Assembly: GCA_014284505.1 (NCBI GenBank)
Contig: JAAFYY010000001.1
Coordinates: 3,720,001-3,784,000 of the forward strand
Reading direction: 5' to 3'
Length of the DNA: 64,000 bases
From: Streptacidiphilus sp. 4-A2
GTDB taxonomy: Bacteria; Actinomycetota; Actinomycetes; Streptomycetales; Streptomycetaceae
The translations under genes were made by a program, and so were the position numbers. Position 1 is the stretch's first letter; the number at the start of each line of letters is the position of its first letter. This document shows, piece after piece, positions 55,399-63,816 of this stretch. The notes beneath the pieces are model-generated. The model worked only from the letters and a program-made list of their open reading frames with translations, made no database searches and was not told where the DNA came from.

Positions 55399-55484
55399 CA
55401 CGTTCGTCATTCAGCCCGGAGTGACTCCGGAACGGCTCGGAAGCTCCGTCGGACGTTCCCTCGGAAGTCCCGCCGGAAGCTCTC

Positions 55485-55724
55485 TCAGAAGTTCTTGCAG
55501 TTGTTGCCGAACGCCGGGTTCAGCAGCCCGATCACGCTGACCGTGTTGCCGCAGACGTTCACCGGAATGTGGATCGGCACCTGGATGGTGTTGCCGGAGA
55601 CCACGCCGGGCGAGTTCCACGCGGCACCCTCGGCCTGCGCACCGTGCGCCGACGCGACTCCGGCACCGGCGAGCACCAGACCGCCTGTCGCCGCGACCAC
55701 CGCAACGATCTTCTTGACCTGCAT
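55485..55724 (-). CDS. chpH: Short chaplin (ChpH-like)
   Basis: Intact, 80 residues from ATG 55724 (MQVKKIVAVVAATGGLVLAG), with TGAGGAGAG upstream. Sec signal peptide to about residue 27 (AGVASA), then a single chaplin domain: SPGVVSGNTIQVPIHIPVNVCG...LLNPAFGNNCKNF with both Cys residues, ending right after the domain as in ChpD-H. Secreted as a surface-active amyloid. The pairing with a ChpC-like gene is the arrangement of chpC/chpH in S. coelicolor, from memory. Confidence 0.94.
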   Translation of the reverse strand: MQVKKIVAVVAATGGLVLAGAGVASAHGAQAEGAAWNSPGVVSGNTIQVPIHIPVNVCGNTVSVIGLLNPAFGNNCKNF

Positions 55725-56000
55725 AACGCTCTCCTCAGTCGTCAGTGCAGCCCGTTCGGCGGACTGCATATAAATGAACGACGCTGCGGCAAACGGGGTA
55801 CGTGCGGTCTGATGCATTCACTCGTTGCGGTGATGCGGACGAACCTCTGAGCGACCGGAGAGGAACGGAGGCAAAAGCGGCGGGCATCCGGAAAGGCCGC
55901 AGGCCCGCCGCCGGCCCCGGGGAATCCGGGACGGCGACGGGCCTGGTCGGGAGCGGAACAGCCGCGTCGGAACAGCGGCGTCGGAACAGCGGCGGTCAGG

Positions 56001-57322
56001 TCAGCACGCGTCGATGAACCGGTCGAGCACCCGGACACCGAACTGGAGCGAGTCCACCGGGACCCGCTCGTCCACGCCGTGGAACATCCCGGCGAAGTCC
56101 AGCTCCGGGGGCAGCCGCAGCGGCGCGAAGCCGAAGCAGCGGATGCCGAGCTCACTGAACGACTTGGCGTCGGTGCCGCCGGAAAGGCAGTAGGGCACGG
56201 CGCGGGCGATCGGGTCCTCGGCCTTCAGCGCCAGCTGCATGGCCTCCACCAGCGCCCCGTCGAAGCTGGTCTCGACGGCCTTGTCGGTGTGGACGTCCTC
56301 GCGGCGCACCCGCGGCCGAGCACGCGGTCCACCTCGGCGAGGAACTCCTCCTCGTAGCCGGGCAGGAAGCGGCCGTCGACGTGCGCCGTGGCCTGCCCCG
56401 GGATCACGTTGACCTTGTAGCCCGCGCCCAGCATGGTCGGCTGGGCGGTGTTGCTCAGGGTCGCCCCGATCAGCTTGGCGATGCCGCCGAGCCGGGCCAG
56501 GGTGGTCTCCATGTCCTCCGGGTCCAGCTCGATCCCGAGGGCGTCGGAGAGCTCGTCCAGGAAGTGCCGGACGCTCTTGGTGACCCGCACCGGGAACTTG
56601 TGCCGGCCGAGCCGCGCCACCGCCTCGCACAGCTCGGTGATCGCGTTGTCCTTGTTGGTCATCGAGCCGTGCCCGGCGGTGCCGTCGACGGTGAGACGCA
56701 TCCAGTGCATCCCCTTCTCCGCCGTCTCCACCAGGTACAGCCGCAGGTTCTCGTTGACGGTGAACGAGAAGCCGCCGACCTCGCCGATGGCCTCGGTGAC
56801 CCCGTCGAACAGGCCCCGGTGGTTGTCGACCAGGTGGTGCGCCCCGTAGACGCCGCCCGCCTCCTCGTCGGCCAGGAAGGCCAGCACGATGTCGCGCGGG
56901 GGCTTGCGGCCGGTGCGGAGCCGGTCCCGGACGACCGCGAGGGTCATCGCGTCCATGTCCTTCATGTCCACGGCGCCGCGGCCCCAGACGCAGCCGTCGG
57001 CGATCTCCCCGGCGAACGGGTGGTGCGTCCAGTCGTCCGCGTTGGCCGGGACCACGTCGGTGTGCCCGTGGATCAGCAGCGCCGGGCGGGACGGGTCCTC
57101 GCCCTGGATCCGGGCGACGGTGCTGGCCCGGCCCCGCGCGGACTCGATGATCTCCGGCTCCAGGCCGAACTCGGCGAGCTTCTCCGCCACGTACTCGGCG
57201 GCGGCCCGCTCTCCCGGACCGGAGCCGTCACCGTAGTTGCTGGTGTCTATCCGGATCAGGTCGCGGCACAGGTCGGCGACCTCGTCCTCGCCCGTCCTCG
57301 GTGTCATGTTCGACTCGCTCAC
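56001..57322 (-). CDS. M20 family metallopeptidase (dipeptidase/carboxypeptidase type)
   Basis: Zinc amidohydrolase, about 440 residues from GTG 57322 (MSESNMTPRTGEDEVADLCR; ATG 57307 also possible). Metal and catalytic residues: HGHTDVVPA, GRGAVDMKD (bridging Asp), FLADEEAGG (general base Glu and metal Glu), and CLSGGTDAKSFSELGI with the final metal-binding region (GMFHGVDERV). The dimerisation domain lies between (KGMHWMRLTVDGTAGHGS). One frame change near 56315. No signal peptide, so cytoplasmic. Substrate unassigned. Confidence 0.92.
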
Positions 57323-57530
57323 GTCACTCAGCCTCTCCGTGCTCGCCCCAGGCTTCCCCCCGGGCGCGGTTCCCCACCATCCTCCCCCAGCCTCGGGATG
57401 CGGCCCCGCCACGCCCGTGATCCTGTGCGTCTGCGCAGGTCCCGCCCGGGATAACCGGTTCGGAACCCCGGCTGATCTTTGCTATGGTTACACCGTCAGC
57501 GCGGCGGAACGCGGCGCGGACGACCACGAT

Positions 57531-57612
57531 GCGCGGGTGGCGGAATGGCAGACGCGCTAGCTTGAGGTGCTAGTGCCCTTCGGGGCGTGGGGTTCAAGTC
57601 CCCCCTCGCGCA
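57531..57612 (+). tRNA. tRNA-Leu (anticodon GAG)
   Basis: Class II tRNA. Acceptor GCGCGGG pairs with CTCGCGC (one G-U), discriminator A. Anticodon arm CTAGC-TTGAGGT-GCTAG gives anticodon GAG. Long variable arm TGCCCTTCGGGGCG. T loop TTCAAGT. CCA is not encoded. The T stem reads TGGGG against CCCCC, leaving a T-C mismatch in the outer pair, which would be repaired by one additional G. Confidence 0.93.
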
Positions 57613-57650
57613 CGCATCGGGTCGCCCTTGACGGGCAGCCTCGGAAACAA

Positions 57651-57691
57651 CGAGTGGTGGCCCCCGGTCCTGGACCGGGGGCCACCACTCG
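57651..57691. terminator. Terminator after tRNA-Leu
   Basis: Perfect 20-base arms CGAGTGGTGGCCCCCGGTCC and the reverse complement with a single T in the centre. Lies between the tRNA and the convergent ArsR-type gene. Confidence 0.8.
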
Positions 57692-57777
57692 TTTCCGCAC
57701 GTTCCCGGCGGGGCCGGGAGACCGTACTCCCTCGAAAGGCTGTGCCCGGGGCGGCCCGACGGCTACCGCCAGGACGG

Positions 57778-58097
57778 TCAGGACGGCTCGGCGAGGACCA
57801 GGTCGAGCAGGCCGGGGAAGTGCCGGTCGAACTCGGGACGGCGGAGCCGGTTGAGCCGGCGCGGGCCCTCGTCGCGCTGCTCGATCAGGCCCGCGTCGCG
57901 CAGCACGGCGAAGTGGTGGCTGCGGGTCGCCTTGCCCACCGGCAGGTCGAAGGTGCCGCAGGCGCGGCTCCAGTCGGGGCGTCGGTCAGCTGCCGGAGGA
58001 TGGCGCGCCGCACCGGGTCGGCCACCGCGTCGAGAGCCTGCTGGAGCGACACCTCGGCGGGGTGGGTGTGGGCAAGGGCCTGGCTGCGGGCGGACAC
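57778..58097 (-). CDS. ArsR-family winged-helix regulator
   Basis: About 106 residues from GTG 58097 (MSARSQALAHTHPAEVSLQQ), preceded by GAGAAGGA. LQQALDAVADPVRRAILRQLTDA is the ArsR/SmtB helix 1-2 region. After a one-base repair near 57975 the recognition part reads ACGTFDLPVGKATRSHHFAVLRDAGLIEQRDEG, then PEFDRHFPGLLDLVL. No metal-binding Cys cluster (no ELCVCDL) is present, so a non-metal ligand is likely. Divergent from the tautomerase gene; the gap has a 9-bp inverted repeat. Confidence 0.85.
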
Positions 58098-58114
58098 GGG
58101 GCGATCCTTCTCAT

Positions 58115-58166
58115 GAGTGTTCGGCAATCGTTATAGACTCAAAGTGGTCGATATCATCGAACACTC
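58115..58166. promoter_or_regulatory. Long-spaced inverted repeat between arsR-type gene and tautomerase
   Basis: GAGTGTTCG (58115-58123) and CGAACACTC (58158-58166) are perfect reverse complements, 34 bases apart, in the AT-richer divergent promoter region. They could be two half-sites of one operator or bind two dimers. Confidence 0.5.
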
Positions 58167-58211
58167 TAGCCCAACCCCTCCGGGCCGAACCCTCCAGGAG
58201 ACGACGCTCTC

Positions 58212-58623
58212 ATGCCCCTGGTCCGCATCTCCCTGTCCGCCACCCGGCCGCCCGCCGACCGCCCGCGCCATCGCCGACGGGGTGCACCAGGCCCTGGTCG
58301 ACGCCGTCGGCATCCCGGCCGGTGACCGGTTCCAGATCGTCACCCCGCACTACCCGGAGGAACTCATCTTCGATCCGGACTATATGGGGGTCCCGCGCCG
58401 GGACGTCGTCTATGTGCAGATCACGCTGGTGGCGGGGCGGCCCCGGGAGCTCAAGCTCGACCTCTACCGGCGGATCACCGAGAACCTGACCGCGGCCGGA
58501 GTGCGGCCGGAGGACGTCTTCGTCACGCTCACCGAGAACGCCCTCGACAACTGGTCGGTGGGCAACGGCAGGGCGCAGCTGGTGGACATCGGCGCGGTCC
58601 CCGGGGCGCACGCCCCGATGTGA
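58212..58623 (+). CDS. Tautomerase family protein
   Basis: 4-oxalocrotonate tautomerase-superfamily protein, about 137 residues from ATG 58212 (MPLVRISLSATRP) with AGGAGAC upstream. Pro directly after Met is the catalytic N-terminal Pro. After one frame change near 58245: AIADGVHQALVDAVGIPAGDRFQIVTPHYPEELIFDPDYMGVPRRDVVYVQITLVAGRPRELKLDLYRRI, then EDVFVTLTENALDNWSVGNGRAQ. The long form resembles the MSAD/Cg10062-like subgroup. Probably controlled by the divergent ArsR-type regulator. Confidence 0.87.
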
Positions 58624-58757
58624 GCCGCGCGGCCGGATGTGAGCCGCGCGGCCGGATGTGAGCCGTACGGCCGGATGGTCAGCCGTACGGCCGGTCGGTG
58701 AGCCGTACGCCCGGCTGGTGAGCCGTGCGGTCCGGATGTCAACCGCGCGCCGGGCGC
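58621..58757. repeat. Seven-unit 19-21 bp tandem repeat
   Basis: Units follow TGAGCCGTACGGCCGGATG with R/Y changes; the first three are 19 bases, the next ones 20-21. Most units contain the palindrome GCCGTACGGC or GCCGCGCGGC. The tautomerase stop codon is the first TGA of unit 1, so the array lies directly in its 3' untranslated region. Confidence 0.8.
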
Positions 58758-58919
58758 CGACCGCCGGGTCCGGACGGAGGCCACACCCCCGTCCGGCCGG
58801 GCTCCCGGGACCACCGGCCCTGATCCCCGGTCCGTCCGACCCTGCCGCTGCGGCGCCATCTGGTCCGACGATATAGAAAGAGGGAGGCGATCCACGCCGG
58901 AGTGAGGAGGCCGGGTCCG

Positions 58920-59545
58920 ATGGCGACACCTGCGGCTGCCCCTGACCCGCGCGCGCCCGTCCCCGGGCCCCCGGCCTTCGGTGCCGGGCTGGCCCGGCAC
59001 CGGAACCCGCTGTGGCGGCGCACCGACAGTCTGCGCTGGTGGCTGCGGGTGCTGCTGGTACTGGGGATGGCCGCGGCGCTGCTGGTCGCGCTGCTGATCG
59101 CGCTGCTCCAGTACCACGCCACCCGCGCCGAGACGCTGCGGCACGACGCCGAGCTGCGCCCGGTCCAGGCGGTGGTGCTCAGCGTGCCGGTGGCGCCCCC
59201 GGCCCCGCTCGCCTCGGCCGGCTCCGGGCCGACCGCCCTGGTCCGCTGGAATGTCGGCAGCACCACCCGGGAACAGAACGTCGGCGTTCCCTTCGGCACC
59301 GGCGTCGGCGCAAGGTACCGCTGTGGCTGGCCCCGGACGGCTCGGTGAGCCCGCCGCCCGCCGGTTCCGCCCCGGCCGCGAACGCCGCCGTCTCGGTCGG
59401 GCTGCTGGTCCTGGCGGGTTCCGCCGGGGCCGTGAGCTGCGGCTACGCCTTCGCCCACAGCCGTTCCGAGCACGCCGACCTGCGTCACTGGGAGCAGGAG
59501 TGGCAGCGCTTCGAGCGGGACTGGACGCACCGCGGCCGGGCCTGA
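58920..59545 (+). CDS. Two-TM membrane protein, Rv1733c-like
   Basis: About 209 residues from ATG 58920, with GAGGAGG eight bases upstream. FGAGLARHRNPLWRRTDSLRWW precedes TM1 (LRVLLVLGMAAALLVALLIALL). The extracytoplasmic part carries AELRPVQAVVLSVPVA and ALVRWNVGSTTREQNV. TM2 (AAVSVGLLVLAGSAGAVSCGYAF) is followed by SEHADLRHWEQEWQRFERDWTHRG. The RRTDSLRWW...W-x3-W pattern matches the Rv1733c family of actinobacteria, whose founder belongs to the mycobacterial DosR regulon. One frame change near 59310. Confidence 0.78.
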
Positions 59546-59821
59546 ACAAGAAGCCTGACCAGCAACCCTGAACGGCCGCCCCGACCGGCAACCCCGAACA
59601 GCAGCCCCGAACAGCGTCCCGGGACCGGTCGGCCCCGGGGACGGCCGGTCCGCGGGCGGGCCGGTTGCCGGATCCGCAGGCAGATCTAGGCTGGCTGGTG
59701 CGGGGACGTGGCGCCCACGGCGCCACTCCGAGGCCCGTCCGGAGCCCTCCGGACGCCACCGGGCCCGGACGCCGTCCGCCGGAGCGCCCCGCGGCCGGAC
59801 CGGACGGGCCGAGGAGGCCGT

Positions 59822-61111
59822 GTGCCCGGTGACGAGACGGCACCGAGACTGCCCGAGCTGCCGCAACCGCCCCGCTTGCCGCAACCGCCCCGGCTGCCGG
59901 GGCTGCCCAGACTGCCGAGGCTGCGTGCGGACGAGGCCCGGCGCCAGCAGCGGTGGCTGCGGGCCAGTGCGGAGATCACCCGCGGCCTGCTGTCAGGCGC
60001 GCCCCGGCTGGACGTGGTGCGGCTGATCGCGCAGCGCGGCCGGGAGATCACCGGTTCGCGGCTGGCCGACGTCTGTGTGGCGCTGCCCGGTTCGGACGGC
60101 CTGACCGTGGAGCTGGCCCTGGGCGGGGACTCCGCCGCCAGGCTGGGGACGGTGGTCCCGGTGCGGGGCACGCTGCCTGGCTCCGCCTACACCTCGGGCT
60201 CCCCGGTGACCAGCGCCGATCTGGGCGCGGATCCCCGCTTCCCGGCCGGGACGCGCGGTCCCGGGGAGATCGGCCCGGCGGTGGCCGTGCCGCTGGGCGC
60301 CGCGGGCGACGAGGTGCACGGGGTGCTGGTGCTGGCCCGCGCGACCGGGGAGCCGGTCTTCACGGCCAGGGAGACCCATCCGCTGCTCGGCTTCGCCGAC
60401 CAGGCGGCACTGGCCCTGGAACTGGACGAACGGCGTCGCGACGCGGAGCAGGTGGCCCTGTTCGCGGAGCGCGACCGGATCGCCCGTGACCTGCACGACC
60501 TGGCCATCCAGCGGCTCTTCGCCACCGGTATGACCCTGCAGAGCGCGGCACGGCTGATCGACGACCCGCAGGCGGCGGAGCGGGTGACCCGGGCGGTACG
60601 CGATCTGGACGACACCATCAAGATCATCAGATCGACCATCTTCGGCCTGCGCACCCGTGCGGAGGGTCCGGCCGGACTGCGCGACCGGGCCGTCCGGGCG
60701 GTCGAGCAGGCGCGGGCGGCCCTGGGCTTCGCGCCCCGGCTGACCATGGAGGGGCTGCTGGACACCGACGTCCCGGGGCCGGTCGCCGACCAGGTGCTGG
60801 CGGTACTGGTCGAGGCGCTGAGCAACGCGGCCCGGCACGCGCGCGCCGACCGGGTCGAGGTGGGCCTGCGGGCCACCGCCGACGAGGTGGTGCTGACCGT
60901 GGTGGACGACGGCGTCGGCCTCCCGGCGCGGGGCCGGCGCAGCGGCCTGGAGAACCTGGCGCAGCGGGCCCGGGCGCTCGGCGGCGGCTTCGAGGCCTCC
61001 GCCCGCCCGGACGGCGGCACCCGGCTGGTGTGGCAGGCGCCGCTGGCCGGGGACCCGGCCGGGCGTCCTGGGCAGTTCCCGGGGAACACGAGCGGGGACG
61101 GCGAGCGGTAA
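59822..61111 (+). CDS. GAF-domain histidine kinase (DosS/NarL-type sensor)
   Basis: Intact, about 429 residues from GTG 59822 with GAGGAGG just upstream. N-terminal Pro/Leu repeat (LPELPQPPRLPQPPRLPGLP), then RQQRWLRASAEITRGLLSG leading into a GAF domain (about residues 55-205). HisKA_3 dimerisation region: ERDRIARDLHDLAIQRLFATG with the phospho-His (about residue 225). HATPase: LVEALSNAARHARADRVEV, VVDDGVGLP and GLENLAQRARALGG. No transmembrane helix. Only one GAF is present, and no heme-His can be assigned by eye. Partner: the response regulator at 61.7-62.4 kb. Confidence 0.9.
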   Translation: MPGDETAPRLPELPQPPRLPQPPRLPGLPRLPRLRADEARRQQRWLRASAEITRGLLSGAPRLDVVRLIAQRGREITGSRLADVCVALPGSDGLTVELALGGDSAARLGTVVPVRGTLPGSAYTSGSPVTSADLGADPRFPAGTRGPGEIGPAVAVPLGAAGDEVHGVLVLARATGEPVFTARETHPLLGFADQAALALELDERRRDAEQVALFAERDRIARDLHDLAIQRLFATGMTLQSAARLIDDPQAAERVTRAVRDLDDTIKIIRSTIFGLRTRAEGPAGLRDRAVRAVEQARAALGFAPRLTMEGLLDTDVPGPVADQVLAVLVEALSNAARHARADRVEVGLRATADEVVLTVVDDGVGLPARGRRSGLENLAQRARALGGGFEASARPDGGTRLVWQAPLAGDPAGRPGQFPGNTSGDGER

Positions 61112-61123
61112 CGACGAGCCGGG

Positions 61124-61575
61124 TCAGCGGACCGGATCGGCGGGGTGAGCGGCCAGCCGACGGCCGCTCACCACTCCGGGCCGGATCCGGACCAGCACCT
61201 GCGCGGCGGTGTCGGCCGCCGGGGCCACGCTGTCGACGCCCGCCGACGGCCGCTCCGCCGGCTGGGCCTCCATGGGCAGCACATCCGCCTCCACCGGCAG
61301 CACGTCCGCGAGGCCGAGCACGGTGACGCTCCAGCCGCTGCCGTCCAGGGCGCTGACCTCGCCGGTCTCGAAGGCGACCACGGCCCCCGCACCGCGCGGA
61401 CCAGCTCCGGCTGGCCGCGTACGGCCAGCAGCACGCTGCCCTCGTGGTCCAGCCGGAACCGGACCGGGAGCACCGCGGGCAGCGCGCCGAGGGTGTAGAC
61501 GACCCGTCCCACGGCCATGCCCGCCATGAGCAGCCGGCACTGCTCGGCGGGCAGCTGTCCGTAGTCCGGGGTCAT
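61124..61575 (-). CDS. Pyridoxamine 5'-phosphate oxidase-family protein
   Basis: About 150 residues from ATG 61575 (MTPDYGQLPAEQCRLLMAGM). Family features: LLMAGMAVGRVVYTLGALPAVLPVRFRLDHEGSVLLAVRG, then after one frame change near 61395 GAVVAFETGEVSALDGSGWSVTVLGLADVL. This is the FMN-binding split-barrel type often found with DosR-like regulators and universal stress proteins in actinobacteria. It sits between the histidine kinase (convergent) and the response regulator (same strand). Confidence 0.82.
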
Positions 61576-61722
61576 GCACCGATCCTGACTCCGGGCGGCG
61601 GGCGGCTGCCAGGGCCACTGGTCCCGCAATCGGCCCGTCCGGCGCGCGGAGCGGGGACCGACGGCGGCCAAGCGCCCGGGCCGCCGCTCCGGCCGGGCCC
61701 CGGCCGCCCCGGCCGCCCCCGG

Positions 61723-62415
61723 TCAGCGTCCGGCGCGGCCGTCCTCGGGCGGGGGCAGCGAGCGGGTGGCGATGACGGCCGCCTGGACCCGCCGCTCGAC
61801 GCCCAGCTTGGCGAGCAGCCGGGAGATGTGGTTCTTCACCGTCTTCTCCGCCAGGTGCAGCCGCTCGCCGATCTCCCGGTTGGTCAGGCCCTCGCCGATC
61901 AGCACCAGGATCGAACGCTCCCGCTCGGTCAGTCCGGCCAGCGGCTGCGGCTGCCGGTCGCGGTCGCTGTCCCCGCGGATCCGGGCCATCAGCCGGGTGG
62001 CCGCGCCCGGGTCCAGCGTGGACTGGCCGGCCGCGACCGTGCGTACCGCGGTGACCAGGTCGGTCCCGCTGATCTGCTTGAGTACATAGCCGCTGGCGCC
62101 CGCCATGACCGCGTCCAGCAGCGCCTCCTCGTCGTCGAAGGAGGTCAGCATCAGGCAGGCCAGCCCGGGCAGCCGGGACCGCAGTTCGCGGCAGGCGGTC
62201 ACCCCGTCTCCGTCCGGCAGGCGCACGTCGAGCACGGCCACGTCCGGGCGCAGCGCGGGCACCCGGGCCAGGGCCTGCTCGACGGTGGCCGCCTCGCCGA
62301 CCACCTCCAGGCCGGGCTCGGCCTCCAGCAGGTCGCGCACACCGCGGCGGACCACCTCGTGGTCGTCCAGCAGGAAGACGGTGACCGCCGGTCCGGCGGC
62401 TGTCCGACATGGCAC
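61723..62415 (-). CDS. NarL/FixJ-type response regulator (DosR-like)
   Basis: Intact, 230 residues from ATG 62415. Receiver domain: [20 protein letters not shown] (acidic pair), [13 protein letters not shown] (phospho-acceptor Asp), [27 protein letters not shown] (Thr/Ser and Lys). [51 protein letters not shown], the LuxR/GerE type. The KTVKNH helix is as in DosR/DevR. Probably activated by the GAF kinase at 59.8-61.1 kb and likely to control the adjacent stress genes. Confidence 0.93.
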   Translation of the reverse strand: MPCRTAAGPAVTVFLLDDHEVVRRGVRDLLEAEPGLEVVGEAATVEQALARVPALRPDVAVLDVRLPDGDGVTACRELRSRLPGLACLMLTSFDDEEALLDAVMAGASGYVLKQISGTDLVTAVRTVAAGQSTLDPGAATRLMARIRGDSDRDRQPQPLAGLTERERSILVLIGEGLTNREIGERLHLAEKTVKNHISRLLAKLGVERRVQAAVIATRSLPPPEDGRAGR

Positions 62416-62502
62416 GGCTCCCTGCTCCTCGAACTGATCCCTGAGCCGGCCCCTGAGTTGCTCCCTGAGCCGGCCCCTTCAGCCGGCCCCCGGGCGGCGG
62501 CG

Positions 62503-63381
62503 TCAGTCGGCCGGGACGACCGCGACCGGGCAGCGGGCGTAGTGGACGGCCGCCTGGCTCACCGAGCCGAGCCGGCGGACCGGGCCGTCCCCGTTGCCGT
62601 AGCGGCCGACCACCAGCAGTTGCTCGGTCGCGGACCACTCCACCAGGTGCTTGGCGGCCCCGGTCCGGACAACCTCCACGTGCACTGGTACATCCGGGTA
62701 GCGCTGCCGCCATCCGGCCATGATCTCGGCGACCAGCCGCTCGCGCTCGGCCGCGACATGGCCCTCCTCGTAGACCGGCGGCATCCCGCGCCCGTGCTCC
62801 AGCAGCGGGGTGCGCCAGGCGTGCAGCACCCGCAGCGGCAGCCCCCGCCGCTGGGCGGCGTCGAAGGCGAAGTCGAGCAGCCCCTCGCCGGCCTCCCGGC
62901 CGCGCAGACCGAGGGCGATGCCGCCCACCACGCCCTCGGGGCGCTCAGCTCCTCCGGGGCGGGCGGGACCACCACCACTGGGCAGGCGGCGCAGCCGGCC
63001 AGGTAGAGGCCGGTCGACCCGGCCAGCAGGCCGGGGAAGCCGCCGGCGCCCCGGCGGCCGACCACCAGCAGCCCGGACGTCTCGCTGAGGGACATCAGCG
63101 CGTCCCGGGGCCCGGCCTCCACCACCTCCTTGGTGACCTCCAGCGCGGGCTGCCGCTCGGCGGCGCGGGCGGCGAGCCTGCGGATCAGCCGTTCCGCCGC
63201 TTGCCTGCTGCGGGCGTTGTCGATCGCGTCGGGGGTCGTACGGCTGGCCCAGCCAGGCGTGGACGAGGTGCAGCCGAACGCCCCGCAGCTGGGCCTCGTC
63301 GGCGGCCCAGTCGACGGTCTCGTCCACGCCCGGTGCGTCGTCGACTCCGACCACCACGGGGTCCATCACGGGGTGGGTCAC
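62503..63381 (-). CDS. Tandem universal stress protein
   Basis: Two UspA domains, about 292 residues from ATG 63381 (MTHPVMDPVVVGVDDAPGVD; ATG 63366 also possible). Domain 1: VVVGVDDAPGVDETVDWAADEA, LEVTKEVVEAGPRDAL and the ATP loop VGRRGAGGFPGLLAGSTG. Domain 2: LRVLHAWRTPLLEHGRGMPP, VHVEVVRTGAAKHLVEWSA, VGRYGNGDGPVRRLGSVSQAAVHYARCPVAVVP. Both carry the G-x2-G-x9-G type nucleotide loop (degenerate in domain 2). Frame changes near 63235 and 62940. Same strand as the response regulator, 87 bases upstream of it. Confidence 0.9.
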   Translation of the reverse strand: MTHPVMDPVVVGVDDAPGVDETVDWAADEAQLRGVRLHLVHAWLGQPYDPRRDRQRPQQASGGTADPQARRPRRRAAARAGGHQGGGGGRAPGRADVPQRDVRAAGGRPPGRRRLPRPAGRVDRPLPGRLRRLPSGGGPARPGGAERPEGVVGGIALGLRGREAGEGLLDFAFDAAQRRGLPLRVLHAWRTPLLEHGRGMPPVYEEGHVAAERERLVAEIMAGWRQRYPDVPVHVEVVRTGAAKHLVEWSATEQLLVVGRYGNGDGPVRRLGSVSQAAVHYARCPVAVVPAD

Positions 63382-63816
63382 GGTGCGCTCCTTCCGTCAC
63401 CGGGCGCTCGGCCCGGGTGCTGTGCCTGGTGCTGAACCTGGGTGCTGGGCTTCGGAGCCCGGTCGGTGCCCGGCCGGTGCCACGGTGCCGCCCCGGCGGG
63501 TGGGCGCGGTGCCCTCTCCCATCCTCGCGCGAGCGGGGCCGCCCGTCCTGGGACGCCACCGCCCGTGGGGCGCGGCGAGGTGCCCCGGCTGCGCCCTCGG
63601 CCGTGTACGCAGGAGTTACGCGGGAGCAGGGCCGGGGTCCGGGGCGACTGCGGGCCGTGCCCCGATCCGGCCAACCTTGGGTGGGGAACCAGCCGCCGCC
63701 CGTGGGAGTCCGGAAGAACAGGGCTGGTGTGACACCACTCGGAGTTGTGAAGATCCGGGAAGCGGTTGGCGCGGGCCCGCTACTGGTGTAGTCATGTGCT
63801 TGTGCCTGAACAGACC
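63382..63816. other. Divergent intergenic region (universal stress protein / MFS transporter)
   Basis: About 435 bases without a credible gene. It contains GTGCTG/TGGTGCTG-type short repeats at 63418-63450 and a 13-bp palindrome at 63725-63737. No promoter can be assigned with confidence. Confidence 0.35.
63725..63737. promoter_or_regulatory. Palindrome upstream of MFS transporter
   Basis: TGGTGTGACACCA: perfect 6-bp arms around a central G, 80 bases before the transporter start. It resembles a GntR-type half-site arrangement (TGGT...ACCA). Confidence 0.4.

Noticed and set aside
55223..55830. BldN-type promoters upstream of the two chaplin genes
   Set aside because: Chaplin genes depend on BldN in Streptomyces, but I could not find a convincing CGTAAC-N16-CGTTG pair in either upstream region.
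59620..59654. GGACCGG...CCGGTCC inverted repeat as a DosR-type box
   Set aside because: It does not match the mycobacterial DosR consensus and could equally be a terminator for the upstream membrane-protein gene.
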